A DNA stretch of 37,084 nucleotides, taken from contig CAYPST010000031.1 in the NCBI GenBank assembly GCA_964413425.1, forward strand, positions 1-37,084, read 5' to 3'. The stretch comes from DATFLS01 sp964413425 (lineage in GTDB: Bacteria; Fidelibacterota; JAANXI01). This document shows positions 1-8,516 of the stretch, one piece after another; the stretch's first letter is position 1; each line of letters starts with the position of its first letter. Made by a program: the position numbers and the translations under genes. The notes beneath the pieces are model-generated. The model was not told the origin of the DNA. It searched no databases and saw nothing but the letters and a program-made list of their open reading frames with translations.

Positions 1-318
1 GGGAGTGCGCATCTGAAGTGTTGCGTTCCATACTAAGGTAATTTAATAGTCGTATTCTGATAAAACCCGGATTACCACTTTCACTTGTCAAATCTATTCT
101 ATACCATTGCATAATGTATAAAAATCAAGCGTAGAATATTTATACATTTGATGAAACTCTAAACGAAGAATTATTATACAGTCATTGTGTTAATCTTAAA
201 CGTATGGCAGATGTGATTTGACAGCACCAAACAAATCTCAGGAAAAGTTAAAAAAAGAATATGGAACCACAGATTGCACCATCCTTCGCGGATGGCACTG
301 ACAGAGAAAGGAGGCCCG
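1..318. other. AT-rich upstream region of the betaine operon
   Basis: This stretch holds no convincing gene. It is clearly more AT-rich than the operon that follows and must carry the promoter of metE unless the operon starts outside the window. A perfect TTGACA hexamer lies at 218-223 and a TTGTCA at 85-90 with a CATAAT at 110-115 (spacing 19), but neither pairs with a well-placed -10, so I do not assign a promoter. A 71-codon frame from 261 overlaps metE out of frame and is not considered coding. Confidence 0.4.
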
Positions 319-2619
319 ATGACAGTTTCGACGAATCTGGGGTATCCCAGAATCGGGACGAACAGGGAACTGAAACGAGCGCTGGAAGGATACTGGCGCG
401 GAAAGAAAACACAGCAAGAACTTATAGAGACAGGAAAAACGTTACGGGGACAAAACTGGAGGCTGCAGCAGTCTGAAGGGATCGATCATATCCCCTCCAA
501 TGATTTTTCTTTTTATGATCACGTGCTGGATACGGCGGTGATGGTGGGAGCCGTGCCGTCCCGCTACGACTGGGATGGTGAGACCGTCGATCCGGACACC
601 TATTTTGCCATGGCGCGGGGCAGCCAGAATTCCTCGAACGGCCAGGATGTGCCGGCCATGGAAATGACCAAGTGGTTTAACACCAATTATCACTACATTG
701 TCCCGGAATTCGAAGCAAATCAGTCATTCCGGGTGGCATCCACTAAACCGGTAGACGAATTCAGGGAAGCCCAGGCACTCGGGATCGACACCCGGCCGGT
801 GCTGCTGGGACCGGTGTCGTTTCTGCTCCTGGGCAAGTCGGTCAGTGAGGGCCTGGATCCCCTTTCTCTGCTGGACGAATTATTGCCCGTTTATACCGAA
901 ATCCTCCGCCAGCTGGCAGACGCCGGCGCTTCCTGGGTGCAGACAGATGAACCCTGTCTGGTGCTGGATCTTGCAGAGGACGCGGTATCCGCCTATCGGC
1001 AGGCGTACGCACATTTTGATACTGCCGGCAACTTACCGGACATAGCACTGACCACCTACTTCGGTCCGCTCCGGGAGAATATGGATACCGCACTCCATCT
1101 CCCGGTGCAGGCGGTTCATCTGGATGTACTGGCCGATCCTGCTGAGCTGGACAGAGCACTCAAGACCATTCCTGCTGATAAATCACTATCGCTGGGATTA
1201 ATTGACGGCCGGAACATCTGGCGGGCGGATCTGGAAGAAAAAATCGCCCTGACAGAGAAGGCGGTAAAGGCGCTCGGCGACGGGCGGGTCATGATCGGAC
1301 CGTCTACTTCCCTGTTGTTTGTGCCAATAGATAAGCAGCAGGAGCCGGCGTTGGATGAGGAACTGATCACCTGGTTATCCTTTGCAAAGCAGAAGCTGAG
1401 CGAAATCAACCTGATCACCCGGGCGGTGAATGAAGGCAGAGATGTCGTGAAGGATGCCCTGAACGAGAATCACACAGCCATCGAAAGCCGGCGGAACTCC
1501 AACCGTATCCACAGAGACGAGGTGACCGATCGGGTGCGGCGCATCAGCGACGACATGTATCACCGAAGCAGCCAGTACCCGGAAAGGAGTGCTCAGCAGG
1601 CCAGAGAATTGAACCTGCCGGACCTGCCCACCACCTCTATCGGTTCACTGCCGCAGACAGCGGAAATCCGCAAACATCGGGCAGATTATAAAAACGGCCG
1701 GATTTCCGAACAGGAGTATGAATCTTTTGTGCAGGCACGAATCCGTGACGCCATCCGTTTCCAGGAAGAGATTGGAATGGATGTGCTGGTGCACGGCGAA
1801 TTCGAGCGATCCGATATGGTGGAATACTTCGGTGAACAGATGGAGGGTGTGGCCATTACCAGGAACAGCTGGGTGCAGAGTTACGGCTCCCGGTGTGTCC
1901 GGCCTCCAATTATTTTCGGAGATGTTGACAGACCGAACCCGATGACGGTCCGGTGGTCCCGGTACGCCCAATCGCTGACGGACAAACCGGTGAAAGGAAT
2001 GGTCACCGGCCCGGTCACTATCCTGCAGTGGTCATTCGTCCGGGACGATCAGCCCACAGAGGAAACCTGCACGCAGATAGCGCTGGCCATCCGGGAGGAA
2101 GTGACGGAACTGGAGGATGCGGGAATCAAAATTATTCAAATCGATGAACCGGCCCTGCGGGAAGGGCTGCCGCTCCGGCGGGACGACTGGGATGACTATC
2201 TGGACTGGGCGGTCGGCTGTTTCAAGCTGGCCAGCTCCGGAGTGGACGACAGCACGCAGATCCATACCCACATGTGCTACTCGGAATTCAATGATATTAT
2301 CGAAGCCATTGCGGATATGGATGCGGATGTCATTTCCATCGAGTCGTCTCGTTCCCGCATGGAATTGCTGGATGCGTTTGTGAATTTCGACTATCCCAAT
2401 GAGATTGGTCCCGGTGTCTATGATATCCATTCTCCCCGGGTGGTGGATACCGGGGAAGTGGAAACGCTGTTGAAAAAGGCACTGCATGTGCTGGCGCCGG
2501 ATCAACTGTGGGTCAATCCGGATTGCGGATTAAAAACGAGACAGTGGGAGGAAATCAAACCATCCCTGCAGCACATGGTGGATGCGGCCCGGACGGTCCG
2601 CACCGAAATCACTGCCTGA
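319..2619 (+). CDS. metE: Cobalamin-independent methionine synthase
   Basis: Cytosolic enzyme that transfers the methyl group of 5-methyltetrahydrofolate (polyglutamate) to homocysteine, giving methionine without B12. The N-terminus MTVSTNLGYPRIG is the typical MetE start and the 766-residue length fits the two-barrel family. The catalytic zinc ligands are all visible: His651 and Cys653 in the IHTHMC motif, Glu675 in SIESSRSR and Cys736 in NPDCGLKTR. I chose the ATG at 319 because GAAAGGAGG precedes it at proper distance; an in-frame ATG 45 bases upstream adds residues not typical of the family. It is the first gene of the betaine operon, followed by metK after a 168-base structured gap. Its likely role here is to regenerate methionine for SAM consumed by the two N-methyltransferases downstream. 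Very sure of the family. Confidence 0.97.
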   Translation: MTVSTNLGYPRIGTNRELKRALEGYWRGKKTQQELIETGKTLRGQNWRLQQSEGIDHIPSNDFSFYDHVLDTAVMVGAVPSRYDWDGETVDPDTYFAMARGSQNSSNGQDVPAMEMTKWFNTNYHYIVPEFEANQSFRVASTKPVDEFREAQALGIDTRPVLLGPVSFLLLGKSVSEGLDPLSLLDELLPVYTEILRQLADAGASWVQTDEPCLVLDLAEDAVSAYRQAYAHFDTAGNLPDIALTTYFGPLRENMDTALHLPVQAVHLDVLADPAELDRALKTIPADKSLSLGLIDGRNIWRADLEEKIALTEKAVKALGDGRVMIGPSTSLLFVPIDKQQEPALDEELITWLSFAKQKLSEINLITRAVNEGRDVVKDALNENHTAIESRRNSNRIHRDEVTDRVRRISDDMYHRSSQYPERSAQQARELNLPDLPTTSIGSLPQTAEIRKHRADYKNGRISEQEYESFVQARIRDAIRFQEEIGMDVLVHGEFERSDMVEYFGEQMEGVAITRNSWVQSYGSRCVRPPIIFGDVDRPNPMTVRWSRYAQSLTDKPVKGMVTGPVTILQWSFVRDDQPTEETCTQIALAIREEVTELEDAGIKIIQIDEPALREGLPLRRDDWDDYLDWAVGCFKLASSGVDDSTQIHTHMCYSEFNDIIEAIADMDADVISIESSRSRMELLDAFVNFDYPNEIGPGVYDIHSPRVVDTGEVETLLKKALHVLAPDQLWVNPDCGLKTRQWEEIKPSLQHMVDAARTVRTEITA

Positions 2620-2668
2620 CCTGCGGGATATAAAATAGAGAGAAAAAATCGAAGCTTTAACAGGCTGG

Positions 2669-2713
2669 GTGAGTCCCTGCGACCTCCTGCGATACGGGAT
2701 CGCTTACACTCAC
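2669..2713 (+). promoter_or_regulatory. Two-part stem-loop in the metK leader
   Basis: The 168-base gap between metE and metK contains a nested inverted repeat: an outer GTGAGT (2669-2674) pairs with ACTCAC (2708-2713), and an inner GCGAT (2689-2693) pairs with ATCGC (2699-2703) around a 5-base loop. It ends about 75 bases before the metK start. Position before a SAM synthetase suggests a leader RNA, but I cannot match it to a known SAM or SAH riboswitch consensus, and there is no following T-run for an intrinsic terminator. It may be a processing or stability element. Confidence 0.35.
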
Positions 2714-2787
2714 GCGCCACTGCCAGCGGAGAGATATCCTTTTTTCCAGGGATGAACTAAAGGCGTAAAACAGAGAGGAGTGAATAC

Positions 2788-3969
2788 ATGGGAACATATC
2801 TTTTCACCTCGGAATCGGTCACAGAGGGCCATCCCGATAAAATCGCGGACCAGATATCGGATGCGGTGCTGGACGCCGTCCTGAGTGAGGACAAGCAAGG
2901 ACGGGTCGCCTGCGAGACGTTCGTGAGTACGGGCATGGTGCTGCTGGGCGGAGAAATCTCCACCACCAGCGCTCCTGACTTCTCCGAAATAGCCCGGAAT
3001 ACTATAGAAGCTATTAATTACAATGATTCCGCCATGGGATTTGACTACCGGACCTGTTCGGTCATGAATACCCTCGGCAAGCAATCCCCGGATATTGCCC
3101 AGGGAGTGAATGAAGGGACCGGGTTAGATAAGGAACAAGGTGCGGGCGACCAGGGCATGATGTTCGGGTACGCGGTTGACGAAACGAAGGAGCTGATGCC
3201 GCTCCCCATCCAGCTGGCGCACCGGTTGACCCGCCGGCTCTCGGAGGTGCGAAGAGATGGTACGCTGGACTATCTGCGTCCCGACGGCAAGTCGCAGGTG
3301 ACCGTCCGGTACGATGAGGAGACCAGACAACCCGTTTCCATAGAAAATGTGGTCGTCTCCACCCAGCATGACGACACGGTCTCGCTGGCGGAGCTGCGCC
3401 CGGACGTCATCGAGCATATCATTGAACCGGTGCTGCCGGGAGAACTGGTCGATTACCAGGACCTGGTGGTGCATATCAATCCCACCGGTCGATTTGTCAT
3501 CGGAGGTCCTATGGGTGATGCCGGGCTGACGGGCCGGAAGATCATGGTGGACACCTACGGAGGGGCCGCATCCCATGGTGGAGGCGCGTTCTCCGGGAAG
3601 GATCCTTCCAAGGTTGACCGCTCTGCTGCGTATGCCGCCCGCTACGTTGCGAAAAATATTGTGGCGGCCGGCCTGGCCCGGCGATGCACGGTGGAGCTAG
3701 CGTACGCCATCGGAGTGGCCGAACCGGTGTCGGTGCTAATTGATGCCCACGGGACCGGCGAAGTGGAAAACGGCACCCTGACGGAAATCGTCAGAGACAA
3801 GTTTCCGCTGAAACCCAAGGCGATCATCGATCATTTCGATCTGCTGCGTCCGATATACAAACCGACTGCCGCGTATGGCCACTTCGGGCGAAAGGATCTT
3901 CCCTGGGAAGCCACGGACAAAGCGGAAGAGTTATCTATGATCTTAGAAGAGATGTCAGTCAAAGTGTGA
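2788..3969 (+). CDS. metK: S-adenosylmethionine synthetase
   Basis: Condenses methionine and ATP to S-adenosylmethionine, releasing phosphate and pyrophosphate. The 393-residue protein has the standard three-domain MetK layout: N-terminal FTSESVTEGHPDKIADQISD with the conserved HPDK (about residues 15-18), the GAGDQGMMFGYA signature in the middle, and GGAASHGGGAFSGKDPSKVDRS in the C-terminal half carrying the phosphate-binding lysines. Start ATG is preceded by GAGAGGAGTG. It is third-position cofactor supply in the pathway: every betaine made from glycine uses three SAM, so linking metK to the methyltransferases makes sense. ahcY follows after only 33 bases, supporting cotranscription. No oddities in length or motifs. 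Confidence 0.97.
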   Translation: MGTYLFTSESVTEGHPDKIADQISDAVLDAVLSEDKQGRVACETFVSTGMVLLGGEISTTSAPDFSEIARNTIEAINYNDSAMGFDYRTCSVMNTLGKQSPDIAQGVNEGTGLDKEQGAGDQGMMFGYAVDETKELMPLPIQLAHRLTRRLSEVRRDGTLDYLRPDGKSQVTVRYDEETRQPVSIENVVVSTQHDDTVSLAELRPDVIEHIIEPVLPGELVDYQDLVVHINPTGRFVIGGPMGDAGLTGRKIMVDTYGGAASHGGGAFSGKDPSKVDRSAAYAARYVAKNIVAAGLARRCTVELAYAIGVAEPVSVLIDAHGTGEVENGTLTEIVRDKFPLKPKAIIDHFDLLRPIYKPTAAYGHFGRKDLPWEATDKAEELSMILEEMSVKV

Positions 3970-4002
3970 AATGCGAATTCAAATTTCAGGAGTGCAACAG
4001 TT

Positions 4003-5286
4003 ATGAGCGAAACTTTCGTTGATACAAAAAAGGCTTTCGATGTCACCGATACAGGTCTGGCTTCGAAAGGAAAGCAGCGCATCGAGTGGGCTTCGGAGCA
4101 GATGCCGGTATTGGAATCCATCCGGGAGCGCTTTGCCAAGGAAGAACCCCTGGCCGGGACGAAGATGTCGGCGTGTTTACACGTCACGGCAGAGACGGCC
4201 AATCTAATGCGGACCCTGCAGGCCGGCGGTGCGGATCTAGTGCTGTGCGCCTCGAACCCGCTGTCCACCCAAGACGATGTTGCCGCTGCCCTGGTGGAAG
4301 AATACGGGGTGCGAACCTATGCGAAAAAAGGGGAAGACAACGAAACCTATTATGAACATATCCACGCGGCTATTGAGCACAGCCCTGTGGTTACCATGGA
4401 TGACGGCGCGGATCTGGTATCGACCATCCATTCGGACTATCCGGAGTTAGCGGATCAGATCATCTGCAGCATGGAAGAAACCACCACCGGAGTCATCCGG
4501 CTGCGGGCTATGGACAACGACGGCGCGCTGAAATTTCCGGTGATTGCCGTGAATGATGCCGACACCAAGCACCTGTTTGACAACCGGTACGGCACCGGTC
4601 AATCCACTATCGACGGGATCATCCGGGCAACGGGCGTGCTTCTGGCCGGTCAGCACTTCGTGGTGGCCGGATACGGCTGGTGCGGGCGCGGCGTGGCCAT
4701 GCGGGCCAAGGGTATGGGTGCCAATGTGATCGTCACGGAGGTCGATCCCCTCCGGGCGCTGGAAGCCGCCATGGACGGATATGCGGTCATGCCCATGCGG
4801 GAAGCCGCGGCCACCGGCGACATCTTCTGTACCGATACCGGCGATATCAACGTGATTACCACCGAACATTTCGAGCGCATGAAAGACGGAACCATCATCG
4901 CCAATTCCGGACACTTTAACGTAGAGATTAATATCGACTCGCTGGAAGCGATGGCTTCCTCGGTCCGGAAGGATGTCCAGGAATATGTGGATGAGTACAT
5001 CATGGAAGACGGCCGATCCCTGTATCTTCTGGGAGACGGACGTCTGATCAATCTGGCGGCCGCAGAGGGGCATCCTGCCAGTGTCATGGACATGAGCTTT
5101 GCGCTGCAGGCACTGACCAGTGAATTCACCGTGGCCAGCGGGGGCATGGAAACTGCCGTGCACTCCGTCCCGGAACACATCGACAAGGAAGTCGCCAGAC
5201 TGAAGCTCGCCGCCATGGATATCCGGATTGATACTCTGAGCAAGGAACAGGAAGAGTATCTGGCATCCTGGAGCATCGGAACGTGA
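4003..5286 (+). CDS. ahcY: Adenosylhomocysteinase (S-adenosylhomocysteine hydrolase)
   Basis: Reversibly splits S-adenosylhomocysteine to adenosine and homocysteine, removing the product that inhibits methyltransferases. The 427-residue protein contains the NAD-binding motif GYGWCGRG (about residues 224-231), the substrate region EETTTGV, and the C-terminal LLGDGRLINLAAAEGHP and MDMSFALQA motifs. The length matches the short bacterial/archaeal class that lacks the extra loop of the eukaryotic-type enzyme. RBS TCAGGAGTG precedes the ATG. Lying directly after metK and upstream of GSMT/SDMT, it closes the activated-methyl cycle together with metE. Very sure of the call; the short-class assignment rests on length only. 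Confidence 0.96.
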   Translation: MSETFVDTKKAFDVTDTGLASKGKQRIEWASEQMPVLESIRERFAKEEPLAGTKMSACLHVTAETANLMRTLQAGGADLVLCASNPLSTQDDVAAALVEEYGVRTYAKKGEDNETYYEHIHAAIEHSPVVTMDDGADLVSTIHSDYPELADQIICSMEETTTGVIRLRAMDNDGALKFPVIAVNDADTKHLFDNRYGTGQSTIDGIIRATGVLLAGQHFVVAGYGWCGRGVAMRAKGMGANVIVTEVDPLRALEAAMDGYAVMPMREAAATGDIFCTDTGDINVITTEHFERMKDGTIIANSGHFNVEINIDSLEAMASSVRKDVQEYVDEYIMEDGRSLYLLGDGRLINLAAAEGHPASVMDMSFALQALTSEFTVASGGMETAVHSVPEHIDKEVARLKLAAMDIRIDTLSKEQEEYLASWSIGT

Positions 5287-5310
5287 GTCCACAGTCCCTG
5301 CGGCAGGCGG

Positions 5311-5327
5311 CTGCAGTCCGACTGCAG
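5311..5327 (+). promoter_or_regulatory. Perfect stem-loop between ahcY and the MTHFR-like gene
   Basis: CTGCAGT, loop CCG, ACTGCAG forms a perfect 7-bp hairpin in the 77-base gap after ahcY, preceded by a smaller CCTG-CGG-CAGG hairpin. There is an AT stretch (TAAATAAA) but no clean T-run. It could be a partial terminator that lowers expression of the downstream genes or an mRNA-processing site. A nine-codon frame (5338-5367, MNRKPEIYT) overlaps the next start codon as ATGA and might couple translation. Confidence 0.35.
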
Positions 5328-5363
5328 TAAATAAACCATGAACCGTAAACCGGAAATATATAC

Positions 5364-6371
5364 ATGAACAGACAACTTGTAACTGAACCCGACACCGGAC
5401 ACTCGGATCCATTTGACGGCAAGGAGCACTGCCCCGTATTGTTCGAGGTGGTTCCTCCCCAGGTGGGCAATGAAGACAAGCGATTCCGGCGGCATTGTGC
5501 GTATCTGGAGATGCTGTTTGACCGTGTGCCGGTGCAAGCCCTCAACATTCCCGAAATCCACGATGAATCCGGCAAGAGCGACCGGGGAAAGCGGCGAAAC
5601 GACTATCAGCGACGAGTGCCGCCCCGTCGATACGCCCGGCGCCTCGGACAGGTGTTCGATACGAACTTCATCATCAACCGGGTAACCGTTCAGGCGCCGG
5701 CTGCAGACCAGGAGGAATGGCTTCTGGACACCTGTCACGAGTTCGATATCGACACAATTGTCCTGGTGGGTGGTGAATCCGGGAATATTGAATATCCGGG
5801 ACCCTCGGTGACGGAGATGAGCCGCCTTACCAGGGATCACCTGAACCGGGGCAAGCGGAAGCATGGAGACAGTCCGGTGGAACCCACGGATTTTATCATT
5901 GGAAATATCTGCATTCCCACCCGGCGGCGGAGTGACTTCGACGAACCGGACCGGATGGGACGGAAAGTTGAATCCGGAGCGAAGTTCTTCACCACCCAGA
6001 TCGTGCTGGATGACGAGTCGCCTGTCCGGTTACTCCGGGATTTCTCCTTGCTGCTTGATCAAAAGCCGGTACCCGCGCCGACTATCTTCTGGAGCTTCTC
6101 CCCCGTCGCGGAAAAGAAGGATGTGGATTTTTTGCGCTGGCTGGGAGTGCGGATACCGGATGAAATTGCGGACCGTATCCTGTCCGCCGCCGATCCTGTG
6201 AGTGAATCCATTGATTGCACCCTGCGCACCTGGCAGCAGCTGCAGGCAGTCAATCAGCAGCTTCCGGTTCAGATATCCCTGGGAATTAACATCTCGGTGA
6301 TGGGACTGCGGAACTTCGAAAATGGTATCCGGATGGCTGAGGCACTGAGTGCGGTGACCGTCTCGTCATGA
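5364..6371 (+). CDS. Divergent methylenetetrahydrofolate reductase-like protein
   Basis: Probably a MetF-family (TIM barrel) protein that reduces 5,10-methylene- to 5-methyltetrahydrofolate, the methyl donor for MetE. Support is the N-terminal FEVVPPQ segment at the place of the family EFFPP motif, a barrel strand ending in VLVGGES where MetF has ALRGD, IIGNICIP (equivalent of the IGGACYPE region), and GAKFFTTQ with the conserved glutamine of the folate/flavin pocket. It is 335 residues, somewhat longer than usual MetF (about 300), and several positions differ, notably the RGD aspartate replaced by GES and an Arg-rich stretch around residues 70-95. The operon context (metE, metK, ahcY, GSMT, SDMT) strongly supports a one-carbon role. 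Alternatives: a methylene-THF-binding relative with changed electron donor. The start ATG has only a weak RBS. Confidence 0.75.
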   Translation: MNRQLVTEPDTGHSDPFDGKEHCPVLFEVVPPQVGNEDKRFRRHCAYLEMLFDRVPVQALNIPEIHDESGKSDRGKRRNDYQRRVPPRRYARRLGQVFDTNFIINRVTVQAPAADQEEWLLDTCHEFDIDTIVLVGGESGNIEYPGPSVTEMSRLTRDHLNRGKRKHGDSPVEPTDFIIGNICIPTRRRSDFDEPDRMGRKVESGAKFFTTQIVLDDESPVRLLRDFSLLLDQKPVPAPTIFWSFSPVAEKKDVDFLRWLGVRIPDEIADRILSAADPVSESIDCTLRTWQQLQAVNQQLPVQISLGINISVMGLRNFENGIRMAEALSAVTVSS

Positions 6372-6435
6372 TATCAACTGATGGAATCATTGGTGACAGG
6401 TGAACCCGAGCAATAAATCGAAAGGAGGAGTATCT

Positions 6436-7254
6436 ATGACAGAAGTAAAAGAACAATCGTTTGGTCCCGACCCGGTAGCAATCCGTGAGACGAACCATTA
6501 CCAGGAAGAATATATCAAGAGTTTTGTGGAAAAATGGGATTCGCTTATTGACTGGAACTCCCGTGCTGAAGGAGAAGGTGATTTCTTTATCCGGGAATTG
6601 CAGGAGATGGGGGCGGAAAAAGTACTGGATGTGGCCACCGGTACCGGATTCCACTCCATCAGACTGCTGGAGGCCGGCTTTGAAGTTGTCAGTGCAGACG
6701 GGAACCAGGAAATGCTATCCAAGGCATTCGAGAACGGGCGCAAGAAAGGGCATATTCTGCGCACGGTCCAGGCGGACTGGCGCTGGCTGAACCGGGACGT
6801 GCACCACAAATTCGATGCCATCATTTGTCTCGGCAACTCCTTTACTCACCTGTTTGTGGAACGTGATCGCCGGAAAGCTCTGGCGGAATTCTATGCGGCA
6901 CTTAAACACGACGGCGTCCTGATTCTCGACCAGCGGAACTATGACGCCATCCTGGATCACGGATATTCCAGTAAACACACCTACTATTATTGCGGCGAGG
7001 AAATCGCCGTGGCACCGGTCCACATCGACGACGGCTTAACCCGGTTCAAGTATGAGTTTCCGGACAGTTCGGTGTTTTATTTGAACATGTACCCGCTTCG
7101 GCGCGATTATTCCCGACGGCTGATGAAAGAAGTGGGATTTCAGCGGATCGACACCTATGGTGATTTCCAGGAAACCTATCACCAGGAAGAGCCGGACTTT
7201 TTCATTCATGTGGCCAGGAAACAATACAGTAGTCCGGACGATGATCGTGAATGA
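6436..7254 (+). CDS. gsmT: Glycine/sarcosine N-methyltransferase
   Basis: SAM-dependent enzyme that methylates glycine to sarcosine and then dimethylglycine, the first two steps of betaine synthesis from glycine. The 272-residue protein has the class I motif VLDVATGTGFHS (residues 63-74), the acidic end of strand 2 in VVSADGN (about 85-90), and family hallmarks RTVQADWRWL, CLGNSFTHLF and ILDQRNYDAIL. The long frame begins 36 bases upstream, but AAAGGAGGAG just before the ATG at 6436 decides this start. SDMT follows 23 bases after the stop, so the pair is translated from the same message. Known GSMTs occur in halophiles such as Halorhodospira and Aphanothece. I am confident of family; exact glycine versus sarcosine preference cannot be read from sequence. 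Confidence 0.92.
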   Translation: MTEVKEQSFGPDPVAIRETNHYQEEYIKSFVEKWDSLIDWNSRAEGEGDFFIRELQEMGAEKVLDVATGTGFHSIRLLEAGFEVVSADGNQEMLSKAFENGRKKGHILRTVQADWRWLNRDVHHKFDAIICLGNSFTHLFVERDRRKALAEFYAALKHDGVLILDQRNYDAILDHGYSSKHTYYYCGEEIAVAPVHIDDGLTRFKYEFPDSSVFYLNMYPLRRDYSRRLMKEVGFQRIDTYGDFQETYHQEEPDFFIHVARKQYSSPDDDRE

Positions 7255-7277
7255 CAAACGAGGAAAGGAGTGTACAT

Positions 7278-8117
7278 ATGAGTGAACAATTAGAAACAGC
7301 CACACCGGTCGATACGGCCAGAGAATACTATAACAGCGACGATGCGGATAATTTCTATTTTACCATCTGGGGCGGAGAAGATATCCACGTCGGATTATAC
7401 CGGTCCGAAGACGAATCCATTTTCCAGGCCAGCCGCCGCACGGTCGAGCAAATGGCTTTCCGGTTGAATACCCTGAATGAGGACGCCCGGGTGCTGGATC
7501 TCGGGGCCGGTTACGGCGGAGCGGCCCGGTATCTGGCGAGCGAATACGGCTGCGAAGTAGTAGCCCTGAATCTGAGTGAAGTGGAGAATGAACGCAACCG
7601 CACCATGAACAAGGAACAGGGATTGGATCATCTTATTGATGTGGTGGACGGCAATTTCGAGAATATCCCCTATGACGATGAGACGTTCGATATCATCTGG
7701 TCCCAGGATTCGTTTCTGCACAGCGCCGAACGAAGCCGGATCCTGCAGGAGACAGCGCGGGTTCTGAAGGAGGGCGGCGAACTGATATTCACGGATCCCA
7801 TGGCTGCCAACGATTGCCCCAGCGGAGTGCTGCAGCCCATCCTGGATCGCATTCATCTCGAAGACCTCGCCTCCCCGGGATTTTACCGGGAAGCCGCCGA
7901 GGAGGTCGGCCTCGGGGAAATAAGCTTTCAGGATGAAACGCAGCAGCTTACGAACCACTACAGCCGGGTGCTGGAAGAGACGGAACAACGGGAGGACGAG
8001 ATCCTGGAAAACGTCAGCCAGGATTACATCGATCATATGAAAGAAGGCCTGAAACACTGGATCAACGGCGGAGAAAATGACTACCTCGCCTGGGGTATCT
8101 TTCACTTCCGGAAGTAA
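7278..8117 (+). CDS. sdmT: Sarcosine/dimethylglycine N-methyltransferase
   Basis: Completes betaine synthesis by methylating sarcosine and dimethylglycine to N,N,N-trimethylglycine with SAM. The 279-residue protein carries the SDMT hallmark YFTIWGGEDIHVGLY (about residues 27-41), motif I VLDLGAGYGGAARYLA (72-87), and WSQDSFLHS / GGELIFTDPM in the later core. The ATG at 7278 is preceded by GGAAAGGAG; a frame start at 7251 overlapping the GSMT stop is less likely. Last gene of the operon; a GC-rich hairpin follows. Together with gsmT it makes the product a compatible solute retained in the cytoplasm under salt stress. No truncation or unusual residue noticed. Confidence 0.93.
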   Translation: MSEQLETATPVDTAREYYNSDDADNFYFTIWGGEDIHVGLYRSEDESIFQASRRTVEQMAFRLNTLNEDARVLDLGAGYGGAARYLASEYGCEVVALNLSEVENERNRTMNKEQGLDHLIDVVDGNFENIPYDDETFDIIWSQDSFLHSAERSRILQETARVLKEGGELIFTDPMAANDCPSGVLQPILDRIHLEDLASPGFYREAAEEVGLGEISFQDETQQLTNHYSRVLEETEQREDEILENVSQDYIDHMKEGLKHWINGGENDYLAWGIFHFRK

Positions 8118-8132
8118 GTATCACTGCCGGCA

Positions 8133-8152
8133 GCGACCCTTTCCGGGGTCGC
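8133..8152 (+). terminator. GC-rich hairpin after the betaine operon
   Basis: GCGACCC (8133-8139) pairs with GGGTCGC (8146-8152) around TTTCCG, 15 bases after the sdmT stop, and flanking CCGGC/GCCGG can extend the stem. No T-run follows, so it is a terminator-like or 3'-end-stabilising structure rather than a textbook intrinsic terminator. Confidence 0.45.
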
Positions 8153-8516
8153 CGGCCGGTGCTCCCTGGCAGGTAGTGCCTGGTGAAAATTCACGGTGGT
8201 CAGATAACATCCGTAAGGCAACTGATTCCCTGATATCCTCAGTATCATGGCCCGAGATATTACTACCTAATCCAAGTATAACCAACTGAACGACTCGAAT
8301 GAATCCGGAAGCTGTGACTCTCCCCTGGGCTCCGCCGTTGATCCTGCAGGGAGAATACGAAGGGTCATTACCATTGTGTGTCACGTTCTTCCAAGCAACT
8401 TCTACGTGAGTGCTCGGCCACTCAATCCGCTTGATATTATCGAAACCTGGCGATAGAAACGATTGCTCTGGGCCAACGAGTCCCGTGTCCGGTTTCGCTT
8501 CCCCTCTCCCGATCGA
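8153..8516. other. Convergent intergenic gap
   Basis: Space between the end of the betaine operon (+) and the end of the TonB receptor gene (-). Open frames here (for example 8121-8384 on -) have no ribosome binding site and unlikely composition. I see no repeat, RNA gene or mobile element in it. Confidence 0.4.

Noticed and set aside
261..476. 71-codon frame overlapping the metE start
   Set aside because: Out of frame with metE, no ribosome site, composition typical of a shadow frame.
8121..8384. 87-codon minus frame after the betaine operon
   Set aside because: No RBS, overlaps the hairpin region, no recognisable motif.
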